Assembly: GCF_025717535.1 (NCBI RefSeq)
Contig: NZ_JAJIRO010000002.1
Location: 372,001 to 436,000 of the forward strand
From: Paucibacter sp. Y2R2-4
Lineage (GTDB): Bacteria; Pseudomonadota; Gammaproteobacteria; Burkholderiales; Burkholderiaceae_C
Direction: 5' to 3'
DNA: 64,000 bases
In this document: positions 44,510-58,178 of the stretch, in pieces
Layout of the letters: each line of letters begins with the position of its first letter
How positions within the stretch are numbered: position 1 is the stretch's first letter
Translations under genes and position numbers: made by a program
The notes under the pieces: generated by a model
What the model was told of the DNA's origin: nothing
Seen by the model: the letters and a program-made list of their open reading frames with translations, nothing else
Database searches by the model: none

Positions 44510-45145
44510 TCAGGGCTTGTTGCCTGTAGGGAAAGGCCAAGCAGCTTGGGGGCTCAGCGCGGTCTTGGCGGCAGGAGCAGCAGCAGCGGGCTTTGCAGCA
44601 GCCTTCTTGGGTGCAGCGGCCTTAGGCGCAGCAGCCTTCGGAGCAGCCTTGGTCGTCTTGACTGGCGGCTTGACTGGCGTTGCGTCCTTCTTGACGGCAG
44701 CAGGCTTCTTCGCAGGAGCAGCGGCCTTCTTCGCAGGAGCAGCAGCCTTCTTCGCAGGTGCAGCGGCCTTCTTCGCGGGTGCAGCGGCCTTCTTCGCGGG
44801 TGCAGCGGCCTTCTTAGCGGGAGCAGCAGCCTTCTTCGCAGGTGCAGCAGCCTTCTTCGCAGGTGCAGCGGCCTTCTTCGCAGGTGCAGCAGCCTTCTTC
44901 GCAGGTGCAGCAGCCTTCTTCGCAGGTGCAGCAGCCTTCTTAGCGGGAGCAGCAGCCTTCTTCGCAGGTGCAGCAGCCTTCTTCGCAGGAGCGGCAGCCT
45001 TCTTCGCAGGAGCAGCAGCCTTCTTCGCAGGTGCGGCAGCCTTCTTCGCAGGAGCAGCAGCCTTAGGAGCAGCGGCCTTCTTTGCGGGAGCGGCGGCCTT
45101 CGGTGCGGCGGCCTTCTTGGCCGGAGCCTTCTTTGCAGTTGCCAT
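44510..45145 (-). CDS. Histone H1-like Lys/Ala/Pro-rich DNA-binding protein
   Basis: A 211-residue, very basic protein made almost wholly of Ala, Lys and Pro, like the H1/HctB and AlgP-type C-terminal tails. After MATAKKAPAKK and a short irregular lead come 17 consecutive exact copies of the heptad AAAPAKK (residues 29-147), then a varied tail ending WPFPTGNKP. It should bind DNA non-specifically and help compact the nucleoid. AAGGAG lies nine bases before the ATG. It has its own strong terminator. The copy number is likely to vary between strains. Confidence 0.88.
   Translation of the reverse strand: MATAKKAPAKKAAAPKAAAPAKKAAAPKAAAPAKKAAAPAKKAAAPAKKAAAPAKKAAAPAKKAAAPAKKAAAPAKKAAAPAKKAAAPAKKAAAPAKKAAAPAKKAAAPAKKAAAPAKKAAAPAKKAAAPAKKAAAPAKKAAAPAKKPAAVKKDATPVKPPVKTTKAAPKAAAPKAAAPKKAAAKPAAAAPAAKTALSPQAAWPFPTGNKP
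44703..45059. repeat. 17 tandem 21-bp coding repeats
   Basis: The heptad repeats of the H1-like gene are encoded by 21-bp units, typically GCAGCCTTCTTCGCAGGTGC plus A on the plus strand, with silent differences such as GGTGCAGCGG, GGAGCAGCAG and TTAGCGGGAG. All copies keep the reading frame and the same amino acids. Coordinates are approximate to a few bases. Confidence 0.8.
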
Positions 45146-45454
45146 GTTTCAGTTCTCCTTGATCAAGTGGAAAGAGCACTGCCCACATACGGACGGGCCG
45201 CTGCAGCGCAGTTATTCATCGCCCAGATGTCGCTTAAAGGTTGGCGCCCCGGTGCGGTGAATTGGGTAGCCGGTGTTCGTTCGAGCCTACAAAGCTCACA
45301 AATTCAAACGTCGAACACTGGCAAATTTCTTCTATCGATTTGATCCTTCAAAAACTGGGACTGCTGGCTACTGCCGGCTCAGCCTGAACGCTTGCGAGCA
45401 TTCAGGCTTGACTGCGGCACGGGGCAAGCCGCAGGGCTTGCCTCGTGTCCACGG
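45146..45454. other. Intergenic region between the H1-like gene and nrdB
   Basis: No supported gene is present. The region carries the leader of the H1-like gene and the downstream end of nrdB, both on the minus strand. It contains an A/T-richer stretch (about 45300-45360) that may hold the H1-like promoter, and a GCTTGCGAGCATTCAGG-type repeat area near 45390, but no clear terminator. Confidence 0.5.
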
Positions 45455-46657
45455 TCAATCCCAGGACAATGCGCCACCGGATTGGTACTCGATGACGCGG
45501 GTTTCGAAGAAGTTGCGTTCCTTCTTCAGATCGATCATTTCGCTCATCCAAGGGAAGGGGTTTTCCTCGTTAGGGAACAACTCCTCCAGACCGATCTGGG
45601 TCGCTCGCCGATTGGCGATGTAACGCAGATAGCCCTTGAACATCGATGCGTTCAGACCCAACACGCCACGTGGCATGGTGTCTTCAGCATAGGCGTATTC
45701 CAACTCGACCGCTTTCATGAACAAAGCCTTGATTTCGGCCTTGAATTCAGCGGTCCACAAATGTGGGTTCTCCATCTTCAGCTGATTGATCAAATCAATG
45801 CCGAAGTTGCAGTGCATGGATTCGTCACGCAAGATGTACTGGTACTGCTCAGCCGCACCGGTCATCTTGTTCTGACGCCCCATGGCCAAGATCTGCGTGA
45901 AGCCCACGTAGAAGAACAAGCCTTCCATCAAGCAGGCAAACACGATCAAGCTCTTCAACAGCGTGCGGTCGTTCTCGACCGTGCCGGTGTTGAAGCTCGG
46001 ATCCATGATCGCGTTGATGAAGGGGATCAGGAACTCGTCTTTGTCGCGGATGGACTTGACTTCGTTATAGGCATTGAAGATCTCAGACTCATCCAGCCCC
46101 AAGGACTCAACGATGTACTGATAGGCGTGCGTGTGGATCGCCTCTTCAAAGGCCTGGCGCAACAAGAACTGGCGGCACTCGGGCGCTGTGATGTGGCGGT
46201 AAGTACCCAGCACGATGTTGTTGGCAGCCAGCGAGTCAGCCGTCACGAAGAAGCCGAGATTGCGCTTGATGATGCGGCGCTCGTCTTCGGACAGACCGTT
46301 CGGGTCCTTCCACAAGGCGATGTCGCGCGACATATTCACTTCCTGCGGCATCCAGTGGTTGGCGCAGGTGGCGAGGTACTTCTCCCAAGCCCATTTGTAT
46401 TTGAAGGGCACCAACTGATTGACGTCAGTCTGGCCATTGATGATGCGTTTGTCCGCCGCCTTGACGCGGTGGCCTGCAGGGGCACTCGGCGTTAGGGCTG
46501 CGGCCGCTTGATGCGATGAAAGCGCTGCGCTGCCAGCAGATGCAGCCATCGAAGAGACGTTAGGAACCGCATGGCCGGCCGAGCCGGATGCGGTGGAGGC
46601 CGCGAAATTTGCGGCTGCTTTTTCAGCGGGTTTCTGGTCTTCGTCCCAAACCAACAT
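45455..46657 (-). CDS. nrdB: Class Ia ribonucleotide reductase, small (beta) subunit
   Basis: Houses the di-iron tyrosyl radical that starts ribonucleotide reduction. The 400-residue protein keeps the metal ligands and radical Tyr in [16 protein letters not shown] (E-x-x-H and Tyr four residues on) and later [13 protein letters not shown] and [15 protein letters not shown]. The N-terminal 55 residues are Ala/Ser-rich and likely disordered. I start it at the ATG at 46657 ([10 protein letters not shown]), preceded by AGGAA, rather than at 46708. It lies 225 bases downstream of nrdA, with a terminator-like hairpin between them. Confidence 0.96.
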   Translation of the reverse strand: MLVWDEDQKPAEKAAANFAASTASGSAGHAVPNVSSMAASAGSAALSSHQAAAALTPSAPAGHRVKAADKRIINGQTDVNQLVPFKYKWAWEKYLATCANHWMPQEVNMSRDIALWKDPNGLSEDERRIIKRNLGFFVTADSLAANNIVLGTYRHITAPECRQFLLRQAFEEAIHTHAYQYIVESLGLDESEIFNAYNEVKSIRDKDEFLIPFINAIMDPSFNTGTVENDRTLLKSLIVFACLMEGLFFYVGFTQILAMGRQNKMTGAAEQYQYILRDESMHCNFGIDLINQLKMENPHLWTAEFKAEIKALFMKAVELEYAYAEDTMPRGVLGLNASMFKGYLRYIANRRATQIGLEELFPNEENPFPWMSEMIDLKKERNFFETRVIEYQSGGALSWD

Positions 46658-46835
46658 GGTGCTTTTCCTATCGAGTCGAATTATCAGAGTGTTGTGTTCA
46701 AACACCAAGGACTTCTTGACAAAAAGCCCTCTCGCGCGTTGCTGTGTCGCATCGCTTGCTCAAAACACCTAACTCTCAATCTATGCATACCAAACGCTCA
46801 GAACATCGATGAACACGAAGATCTCGAGCGCCATG

Positions 46836-46870
46836 AAAAATGCAGAGCCGAACACTGCCGACTCTGCATT
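46836..46870 (-). terminator. Terminator-like hairpin after nrdA
   Basis: On the minus strand AATGCAGAG and CTCTGCATT (46862-46870 and 46839-46847) pair over 9 bases with a partly paired 14-base loop, followed by a short U run (A tract 46836-46840). It lies 12 bases after the nrdA stop. It may attenuate read-through into nrdB or mark separate transcripts. Confidence 0.65.
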
Positions 46871-46882
46871 CAGTTTCAAAAA

Positions 46883-49807
<2,925 letters not shown>

Positions 49808-49932
49808 AAGAAACTTCCTCGTTGGGGCTCGGTGAAATTGGGGACCGTCAAAAAACGAGCGAATCAAGACCTAGGTCGCAACGCGCACGCCTCCTCGACG
49901 GCTCAGTACATATTTAGTTTTGGGGGCTGTGG

Positions 49933-49955
49933 CAGAGCCACTCGGAGTGGCTCTG
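49933..49955. promoter_or_regulatory. Perfect 10-bp hairpin in the nrdA upstream region
   Basis: CAGAGCCACT-CGG-AGTGGCTCTG, with a 3-base loop, about 125 bases before the nrdA start. There is no adjacent T-run, so it is not a standard terminator. It may be a leader RNA structure or a protein site. Confidence 0.5.
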
Positions 49956-50038
49956 AGGCTGAGGCCGGGCTCGCGCCGGACATCGGTCCAGGCTGGCAGG
50001 TACAGCGCTTTCAACAGAGACGAAGGATACCATGAAGC

Positions 50039-50085
50039 CCACTATATCTGGGGTCACATGGAGCCTCAAGCACTACAGATAGCGT
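50039..50085. promoter_or_regulatory. Two candidate NrdR boxes upstream of nrdA
   Basis: CCACTATATCTGGGGT (50039-50054) and GCACTACAGATAGCGT (50070-50085) each match 12 of 16 positions of the general NrdR box (ACAC-W-ATATAT-W-GTGT). Their starts are 31 bases apart, the spacing expected for paired NrdR sites on one face of DNA. They lie 230-280 bases before nrdA. Repression by NrdR is inferred. Confidence 0.55.
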
Positions 50086-50351
50086 ATCTATCCCGTTGAC
50101 TCCGGCAAGCATTCCGGCTAGCAACGCCCCGCAAATTGGCGCTTTGCGCGTCTTTTTAGTGTCATCAAACGCGCCTCGCCCCGCAGCCATCGGATGTGGA
50201 CTTGGCGAGGCCGCGCCAGCCTTGGCTTAGCGGCCGAAATCGCGCGCCAAACCGCGCCAAATCTCGCTTCCTGCTGACGGTAAAATACGCGGTCAAGGCT
50301 GCGAAAAAGAGCCGACATCTTTGCCGCCGACTCGCCCGCGAGCGCAGGAGC

Positions 50352-52061
<1,710 letters not shown>

Positions 52062-52077
52062 GGTGTGGGGCTCATCA

Positions 52078-53988
52078 TCATTGCGGATTGCCAGCGGGCG
52101 CGGGTACTACCGAGGCACTACCCGAGGCCTCAGCAAGCACAGGGCGCAGCTTCAAGCTGAATTCATTGCCTGGTCGCGCCAAGTTGGCGCTACGCCGGTA
52201 ACTGATCTCGGCACCATAGCGGGTGCACAACTCCCGGCAGATATAGAGTCCCAGCCCGGAACCGCGGCTGCGCGTCGAAAAGAAGGGCTCGAACAAATGC
52301 CGCTCCACCTCGGGAGGGATGGCCGGGCCTGCGTTGAACACGCTCAGATGCACCCAGCGCGGCTGCGCGCCCTCCCCCGGTTCGGCCTCGAGTTGCACCT
52401 GCACCGAAGCCGGCCCCGGCTCCGCATGACGCAGCGCGTTGTCCAAGAGATTGACCAAGACGCGGCGCAAATGCTCGGGGTCAAAGCTGACCAACAAACT
52501 CTGCAGCGGCAAAATGCAGCTGAGCGGATCGGACGGCCCCGGCGCCAACTGGTTGGTACGCGCCCAGTCCAGACAGGTCTCGCTGACCAAATGAGTGGCG
52601 TCCACCGGCACCGGCGGCGTCAGCACACCAGGCGCCACTTCCAACACATCGTCGACGATGCGTTTGAGCCTTTGCACATTCGAGGCCACCATGCGCGTCA
52701 ATTGCTGCGCGCGCGGCTCCATCACATCTTCGGAGAGCAAGGCATTGGCTTGATCGATGGCGGCCAAGGGGTTGCGAATCTCATGCGCGATGCCGGCCGA
52801 GACACGCCCCATGGCGGCCAGCTTTTCTTGTTGGCTTCGCGCCAGCAGCAGCCGGCTGTCCTCAACGAAGAGCACGCACAAGTCTTCGCCCGCTTGCGAC
52901 TCTTGCTTGCGAGTGAAGCGCATGCGCACCCTCAAGCTGCGCTGCAAGCCGCTGTCGAACTGCAAGATCAAGTCGTGCCCGCTCTCCGGCCAAGCGGCAG
53001 TGGCAAAGCCTTGCTCCACCGCTTGCACCAAAGGCCGCCAAGCTGCCACGCCACGCAGCTGAAACGGCGCCGTGCGCACCGGCTGCTGGTCGGCCAAAAG
53101 CCCACGCGCCGCTGGGTTGGCGGCACGCACATGACCACGCCGGTCCACCACCAGCACGCCTTCTTGCATTTCATCAATCACCAGACGGTTCAGCTGCGCT
53201 TGCTGGCGGGCTAACTCCATGCTGCCGCGGGCCGCCTCTTCTTCACGCGCCAAACGGCTGGCCAGCTCACTGGCCAAGAGGCTGATGACGAAAAAGCCGC
53301 TGCCCACCAGGCCGGCCTGCGTCAGGCGCAGGCCAACATCACGGCCCTCCAGCATGGCCCAAGCGGCCACACCCAACATCAGCAAGGCGGCCATGGCTGC
53401 GGTGGCCACCGCCATCAAGCGCGGCGACAAAACGCCCGCCATCAAGACCGGCATGACAAACAAGGCGCCGTAATTGACGCCCGCATCGCGGTCCAGCGCA
53501 TGCAAGAGCCCGAACACCGTCAAATCCACGCCGATGCTGAGCCACCACTGTGGGCTGGAGATGCGCGACAAAGTGCGCGCCGAGACGCCTCGCTGCAAGC
53601 GCGGCATCAACCACAAGGCCAGCGCCTGGCAGGCATAGGCGGCGCAAAGCAAGGTGGGCCCCAGCGAGGCCGAAGCGCCGAGCAAGGCAGTAATCAGCTG
53701 CGTAGCCACCAGGGCCAAGCCCAGAGCCGCCCGCGCCGCCAAGAAGGAGCGGTACAGCCGGTTGAAGGCATTGCCGCCCGGATCGGCCAAACGCCGGGGC
53801 TTGTGTCGGAAGAAAAACTGCGAGTCCTCAGCGGATGAAGCGTTATCTGCCTCTGCCGAAAGGCCGCCGACATCACCGTCTTCAGCCAGCTCAGCGCCCA
53901 AGGTTGACGGGCCGGCGTCCGCGCTCACGGCGTCGGCAGGCTCAGCCCGAACGCTGCCCCCAAACCAAGACCGCGCCGCCTCACTCAT
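52078..53988 (-). CDS. pilS: PilS, sensor histidine kinase
   Basis: Membrane kinase partner of PilR, 636 residues. After an acidic cytoplasmic leader (about 1-85) come about six membrane helices (about 90-265, including ALWLMPRL and AGLVGSGFFVISLLASELA), a PAS-like domain (LVIDEMQEGVLVVDRRGHVR), the HisKA box with His402 in VSAGIAHEIRNPLAAI and an ATPase domain (LLDNALRHAEPG and SRGSGLGLYICRELC). Homologous PilS senses pilin levels in the membrane. The first ATG overlaps the stop of the PP0621 gene (ATGA). Confidence 0.95.
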   Translation of the reverse strand: MSEAARSWFGGSVRAEPADAVSADAGPSTLGAELAEDGDVGGLSAEADNASSAEDSQFFFRHKPRRLADPGGNAFNRLYRSFLAARAALGLALVATQLITALLGASASLGPTLLCAAYACQALALWLMPRLQRGVSARTLSRISSPQWWLSIGVDLTVFGLLHALDRDAGVNYGALFVMPVLMAGVLSPRLMAVATAAMAALLMLGVAAWAMLEGRDVGLRLTQAGLVGSGFFVISLLASELASRLAREEEAARGSMELARQQAQLNRLVIDEMQEGVLVVDRRGHVRAANPAARGLLADQQPVRTAPFQLRGVAAWRPLVQAVEQGFATAAWPESGHDLILQFDSGLQRSLRVRMRFTRKQESQAGEDLCVLFVEDSRLLLARSQQEKLAAMGRVSAGIAHEIRNPLAAIDQANALLSEDVMEPRAQQLTRMVASNVQRLKRIVDDVLEVAPGVLTPPVPVDATHLVSETCLDWARTNQLAPGPSDPLSCILPLQSLLVSFDPEHLRRVLVNLLDNALRHAEPGPASVQVQLEAEPGEGAQPRWVHLSVFNAGPAIPPEVERHLFEPFFSTRSRGSGLGLYICRELCTRYGAEISYRRSANLARPGNEFSLKLRPVLAEASGSASVVPAPAGNPQ

Positions 53989-54281
53989 GACTTGCGGCGA
54001 CGCTCCGCCTCAGCCTCAGCCCGGGCCGCCACGACCAGCGGATGCGAATTCTCAAAAGCCTTGCGATGCGCCAGGCTACAAAAATCCCCCCCCAAGCCCG
54101 GCAAGGCGTCCTCACGCGGCAAGTGCACGCCGCAGTGCTCACAAACGGCCATGCGTTGCGGCGCAGGCTCAGCCTTGCCCTGCCCCTTGTTTTGACCTTT
54201 GTTGAGAGGCGACCGCGCACGCTTCACACCCAAGATGAAGAACACCAGCGCCAGCAAGACAATCAACAAGAGATACTTCAT
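53985..54281 (-). CDS. PP0621 family protein
   Basis: A 98-residue protein with one N-terminal membrane helix (LLLIVLLALVFFILGV), a basic linker and a small zinc-finger-like end with CEHCGVHLPREDALPG and DFCSLAHRKAFE (Cys-x2-Cys and Cys/His). This is the pattern of the PP0621 family, whose function is unknown. It lies immediately upstream of pilS, which it overlaps by four bases, an association also seen in other Burkholderiales. Confidence 0.85.
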   Translation of the reverse strand: MKYLLLIVLLALVFFILGVKRARSPLNKGQNKGQGKAEPAPQRMAVCEHCGVHLPREDALPGLGGDFCSLAHRKAFENSHPLVVAARAEAEAERRRKS

Positions 54282-54311
54282 GGATTCCCTAAATTGGGGT
54301 CAGGTTCAATT

Positions 54312-55202
54312 TCAAAGCGGGCGCTGCAAGACGACTTCCAGCACAAAGCGCGAGCCGGCATAGGACAAAAGCAGCAGCAAGGCACCAAAGTACAACCAAC
54401 GCGTCGCCCTGCGGCCACGCCAGCCGAACACTTGTCGGCCCGTCAACAAGCCTGCCAGCACCAACCAGCCCAAGACCGCCAGGAGGTTTTTGTGGTCCCA
54501 GCGCCATTGCGGCGTGAACCACCAACCCAGCAGCAGCGCCAGCGACAAGACCGCCACGCCGGCGCCGACGAATTGAAAGGTTAGACGTTCCAGACGCAAG
54601 AGCGGCATGCCTTTGCTGCCCATGCTGGCAAGACCGCCGCCTCCGCCCAAGCCGCCCAAACCACTCTGGCCGCTGCGCGAACGCAGCAATCGCTCGGCGC
54701 GACTCAGCATCACCGCATGCAGCACGGCCACGCCAAACAAGCCGTAAGACGCCAATCCCAAGACCCAGTGCAAAGGCGCCCAAGGCGAAGCGGCCAATGG
54801 ACGGCTCTCGCCCGGGAAGGCCCAAGCCACAGCCACCGAAATGGCCGCCAGCACCGCCAAGACACGCCGCGCAGCCGGCAAAGGCAAGAGCCGGCTCTCC
54901 ACCAGATAGACCGCCAGAATCAACCAAGCCGTCATAGACAAAGCGGGCGCAAAGCCAAAACGCGCACCCGCCTGGGCCAAACCCAGCCCCGAGATGTCCA
55001 CCAGCAAAGCCAGCAAATGCGCACCAAAAGCCAAGGGCAAAAAGCCCTCAAGCCGCTTGCGAGGCTGGTCCTCATCGGCCGCCTGGGGTGCAAATTCGGC
55101 CCGCATGGCGGTCGCCGCATAGCTGCCAATGGCCAGCAGACTGAAGACGCTCAGCAGCGTTTGGGCGGTCTCTGCAGTGACGAACGATAAAATCATCTTC
55201 AC
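54312..55202 (-). CDS. Inner-membrane protein of the CcsA/YpjD (cytochrome c assembly) family
   Basis: A 296-residue polytopic protein with about eight hydrophobic segments, among them LLSVFSLLAIGSYAATAM, LPLAFGAHLLALLVDISGL, SYGLFGVAVLHAVML, GAGVAVLSLALLLGWWF and NLLAVLGWLVLAGLL. The haem-handling signature is in HWVLGLASYGLFG and WDHKNLLAVLGW. A Gly-rich cytoplasmic loop lies near 190-205. In this position, divergent from ffh with a gap of only 44 bases, it corresponds to YpjD. A direct role in cytochrome c maturation is not established for this branch. Confidence 0.88.
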   Translation of the reverse strand: MKMILSFVTAETAQTLLSVFSLLAIGSYAATAMRAEFAPQAADEDQPRKRLEGFLPLAFGAHLLALLVDISGLGLAQAGARFGFAPALSMTAWLILAVYLVESRLLPLPAARRVLAVLAAISVAVAWAFPGESRPLAASPWAPLHWVLGLASYGLFGVAVLHAVMLSRAERLLRSRSGQSGLGGLGGGGGLASMGSKGMPLLRLERLTFQFVGAGVAVLSLALLLGWWFTPQWRWDHKNLLAVLGWLVLAGLLTGRQVFGWRGRRATRWLYFGALLLLLSYAGSRFVLEVVLQRPL

Positions 55203-55246
55203 AGTGTACTTTTGAGCGCCGCGTCAAAGCCGGCGCCCCTCCCCCG

Positions 55247-56632
55247 ATGGCTTCCAATCTGACCGACCGCCTGAGTCGCCTCGTGAAAACGATGCGCGGC
55301 CAAGCCCGCATCACCGAAAGCAATGTGCAGGAGATGCTCCGCGAGGTGCGCATGGCACTGCTGGAGGCCGACGTGGCCCTGCCGGTGGTGCGCGACTTCA
55401 TCGCTCGTGTCAAAGACAAGGCACTGGGCACCGAGGTCGTCGGCTCACTCAACCCCGGCCAAGTGCTGGTGTCGATTGTTCAAAAAGAACTCGCCGCCAC
55501 CATGGGCGAAGGCGTGTCAGACATCAATCTGGCCGCGCAGCCGCCCGCCGTGATCCTGATGGCCGGCCTGCAAGGCGCCGGTAAAACCACCACCACCGGC
55601 AAGCTGACCAAGCACCTGATCGAAAAGCGCAAGAAAAAGGTGCTGACGGTCTCGGCCGACGTTTACCGCCCGGCCGCTATTGAGCAGTTGAAGACGGTGA
55701 CCGGCCAAGCGGGCGGCGAATGGTTCCCGTCTGAGCCCAACCAGAAGCCGCGCGACATCGCGCTGGCCGCCATCGACTACGCCAAGAAGCATTACTTCGA
55801 TGTGCTGCTGGTCGACACGGCCGGCCGCCTGGCCATCGACGAAGCCTTGATGGCCGAGATTCGCGAGCTGCACGGCATCTTGAATCCGGTCGAAACCCTG
55901 TTCGTGGTCGATGCCATGCAGGGCCAGGACGCGATCAACACCGCCAAGGCGTTCAAGGAAGCGCTGCCACTGACCGGCGTGGTGCTGACCAAGTTGGACG
56001 GTGATTCGCGCGGCGGTGCAGCCCTGTCGGTGCGCCAAATCACCGGCGCGCCGATCAAGTTCGCCGGCGTGTCAGAGAAGATCGACGGCCTCGAGGTCTT
56101 TGATGCCGAGCGTCACGCCGGCCGTGTGCTAGGCATGGGTGACATCGTCGCCCTGGTGGAAGAAGTCACCAAGGGTGTGGACGTCGCGGCGGCTCAAAAG
56201 CTGGCCGAAAAACTCAAAACCGGCAGCGGCTTTGATCTGAACGACTTCCTCGCGCAGATTTCGCAGATGAAGAAGATGGGCGGGCTCTCCGGCCTGATGG
56301 ACAAGCTGCCCACGCAAATGACCGCCAAGGCCGGCCCGCAAGACATGGACCGGGCCGAGCGCGATATGAAGCGCATGGAAGGCATCTTGAATGCGATGAC
56401 CGCCAAGGAGCGCCGCCAGCCCAATCTGCTGATGGACGGCAAGAGCAAGGCCAGCCGCAAGCGCCGTATCGCCAGCGGCGCTGGCGTGCAGATTCAAGAC
56501 GTCAACCGCCTGCTGACTCAGTTCGATCAGATGCAAAGCATGATGAAGAAGATGAGCGGCGGCGGCATGATGAAGATGATGAAAAAGCTCGGCGGCATGA
56601 AGGGCATGAAAGGCATGATGCCGGGCATGTGA
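55247..56632 (+). CDS. ffh: Signal recognition particle GTPase Ffh
   Basis: Binds signal peptides and 4.5S RNA and delivers ribosomes to FtsY. The 461-residue protein has an N domain (about 1-90), a G domain with MAGLQGAGKTTTTGKLTKHL, SADVYRPAAIEQLK, VLLVDTAGRLAIDEALM, TKLDGDSRGGAALS and an M domain from about 300 ending in the Met/Gly/Lys-rich tail GGGMMKMMKKLGGMKG. It faces ftsY across a shared terminator, so both targeting GTPases lie together. Confidence 0.98.
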   Translation: MASNLTDRLSRLVKTMRGQARITESNVQEMLREVRMALLEADVALPVVRDFIARVKDKALGTEVVGSLNPGQVLVSIVQKELAATMGEGVSDINLAAQPPAVILMAGLQGAGKTTTTGKLTKHLIEKRKKKVLTVSADVYRPAAIEQLKTVTGQAGGEWFPSEPNQKPRDIALAAIDYAKKHYFDVLLVDTAGRLAIDEALMAEIRELHGILNPVETLFVVDAMQGQDAINTAKAFKEALPLTGVVLTKLDGDSRGGAALSVRQITGAPIKFAGVSEKIDGLEVFDAERHAGRVLGMGDIVALVEEVTKGVDVAAAQKLAEKLKTGSGFDLNDFLAQISQMKKMGGLSGLMDKLPTQMTAKAGPQDMDRAERDMKRMEGILNAMTAKERRQPNLLMDGKSKASRKRRIASGAGVQIQDVNRLLTQFDQMQSMMKKMSGGGMMKMMKKLGGMKGMKGMMPGM

Positions 56633-56651
56633 AGCGCCGAAGCCAGGCAAT

Positions 56652-56684
56652 AAAAAAGGGCATCCGCGCTGGATGCCCTTTTTT
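56652..56684. terminator. Bidirectional terminator between ffh and ftsY
   Basis: Perfect 14-bp inverted repeat AAAAAAGGGCATCC-GCGCT-GGATGCCCTTTTTT, 19 bases after the ffh stop and 18 bases beyond the ftsY stop. The T/A runs on both sides allow it to work in both directions. Confidence 0.95.
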
Positions 56685-56702
56685 GCTTTGCGGCTTGCCC
56701 GT

Positions 56703-57920
56703 TTATTCCAGCAAGGCCTGCGCAAACTCCCGCGCATTGAAGGTCTGCAAGTCTTCCAGCTTCTCACCCACGCCGATGAAGTAGACCGGAATGGCGCGCT
56801 CACGCGCAATCGCCGCCAGCACGCCACCCTTGGCGGTGCCGTCGAGCTTGGTGACGATCAGGCCGGTGAGTCCCAACGCATCATCAAAAGACTTGACCTG
56901 GCTGAGCGCGTTTTGGCCGGTGTTGCCATCCACCACCAGCAGCACCTCATGAGGTGCGCCCTCCTGGGCCTTACCGATGACGCGCTTGATCTTCTTCAGC
57001 TCTTCCATCAGGTGCAGTTGCGTCGGCAAACGCCCGGCGGTATCGGCCAGCACCACATCGCAACCGCGCGCACGGCCGGCGGAGACCGCATCAAAGGTCA
57101 CCGCCGAGGGGTCGCCGCCCTCTTGGCTGATGATCTGCACCTGGGTGCGGTCGGCCCACACCGCCAACTGCTCACGCGCTGCAGCACGGAAGGTGTCGGC
57201 CGCAGCCAGCAACACTTTTTGATCGGCCTCGGCCAGATGACGCGTCAGCTTGCCAATACTGGTGGTTTTGCCAGCGCCGTTGACGCCGACCACCATCATC
57301 ACCGTCGGGCTGTGTTGCCCCACGGTCAGCGCCTTCTCCAGCGGGCGCAACAAATCGGCCAAGGCCTCGACCAAGAGCCCGCGCACGGCCTTGGGCTCGG
57401 TCGCCCTGGCTTCCTTGACGCGCCGCTTCAAATCTTCAAGCAGGAACTCGGTCGCTTTGACGCCGGTGTCGGCCATCAACAAGGCTTCTTCCAGCTCCTC
57501 AAACAAAGCATCGTCAATCTGCGTGCCCGTGAAGACCTGGGCAATGCTGGAGCCGGTCTTGCGCAAGCCTTGGCGCAGCTTGTCCATCCAGCTGCGGCGT
57601 GGTTCTGGAGGAGTAGCGGCTACGACGGGCTCTACGACAGGCACAAGAGCAGGCGCCGCCATTGGAACTGGCGCCGGAGCGGACGCAGGCTCCGGCGTGA
57701 TCACTGGCGCAGGGCTCGGGCTTGCCGGCGCCTCAGCAGCGACAGGCGCAGCTGGAGTTGGGTTTGGAGCCGGAACTGAGGGCACCGCAAGCGGCAACTC
57801 CTTGATCACCTCGGGAGGCGAAGGTTCGGCAGCCTGCACGGGCAAGGGCGCGGGCACGGGCGCAGCGGTCGGAGCAGGCGCCGGCGCGGAACCAAACTTT
57901 TTCTTGAAAAAACTGAACAT
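56703..57920 (-). CDS. ftsY: Signal recognition particle receptor FtsY
   Basis: Membrane-associated GTPase that receives Ffh-ribosome complexes. The 405-residue protein has an N-terminal A region that is Pro/Ala-rich with a basic start (MFSFFKKKFG), then NG domains: GVNGAGKTTSIGKLTRHLAE, AADTFRAAAREQLAVWAD, VLADTAGRLPTQLHLMEEL, TKLDGTAKGGVLAAI and the ending GVGEKLEDLQTFNAREFAQA. The ATG at 57920 gives the expected N-terminus; the in-frame extension to 58007 has no family match. The ATG-proximal region overlaps no other gene. Confidence 0.97.
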   Translation of the reverse strand: MFSFFKKKFGSAPAPAPTAAPVPAPLPVQAAEPSPPEVIKELPLAVPSVPAPNPTPAAPVAAEAPASPSPAPVITPEPASAPAPVPMAAPALVPVVEPVVAATPPEPRRSWMDKLRQGLRKTGSSIAQVFTGTQIDDALFEELEEALLMADTGVKATEFLLEDLKRRVKEARATEPKAVRGLLVEALADLLRPLEKALTVGQHSPTVMMVVGVNGAGKTTSIGKLTRHLAEADQKVLLAAADTFRAAAREQLAVWADRTQVQIISQEGGDPSAVTFDAVSAGRARGCDVVLADTAGRLPTQLHLMEELKKIKRVIGKAQEGAPHEVLLVVDGNTGQNALSQVKSFDDALGLTGLIVTKLDGTAKGGVLAAIARERAIPVYFIGVGEKLEDLQTFNAREFAQALLE

Positions 57921-58178
57921 CAAATAGCCTGAGAGGGTGGCCCGCCAGCAGCGAGGTTTCGCCGTCTGAACATGGCACTTGATTTGCGATCTGAGTCCCG
58001 GCGACAAAAAAATCGGGCTTCAGATTCGGCACCAGCGCACGGTTTGTCAAGCCAAGAGCTCGAAACGCGACGCCACCGGGGTGTATCGTTTGGGCAGAAT
58101 CATAATCAAGCTGCTGAAACGCTCGATTCTTTGGGTGCACAAGGTGGCCCGGCTCAAAGTCCAGGAGGATCTCTTTTC

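Larger units (their letters stand above)
49868..50351. other. Long nrdA upstream region
   Basis: About 480 bases between the nrdA leader and the end of pilR (both minus strand) with no supported gene. It contains a 10-bp hairpin at 49933-49955 and two candidate NrdR boxes at 50039-50085, and must hold the nrdA promoter and the pilR 3' end. Confidence 0.6.

Noticed and set aside
44454-45260. Long plus-strand frame of Ala/Gly/Phe repeats opposite the H1-like gene
   Set aside because: It is the antisense shadow of the 21-bp repeats; the H1-like gene has start, ribosome binding site and terminator on the other strand.
45392-46495. 367-residue plus-strand frame opposite nrdB
   Set aside because: It is antisense to a conserved enzyme and lacks any family motif.
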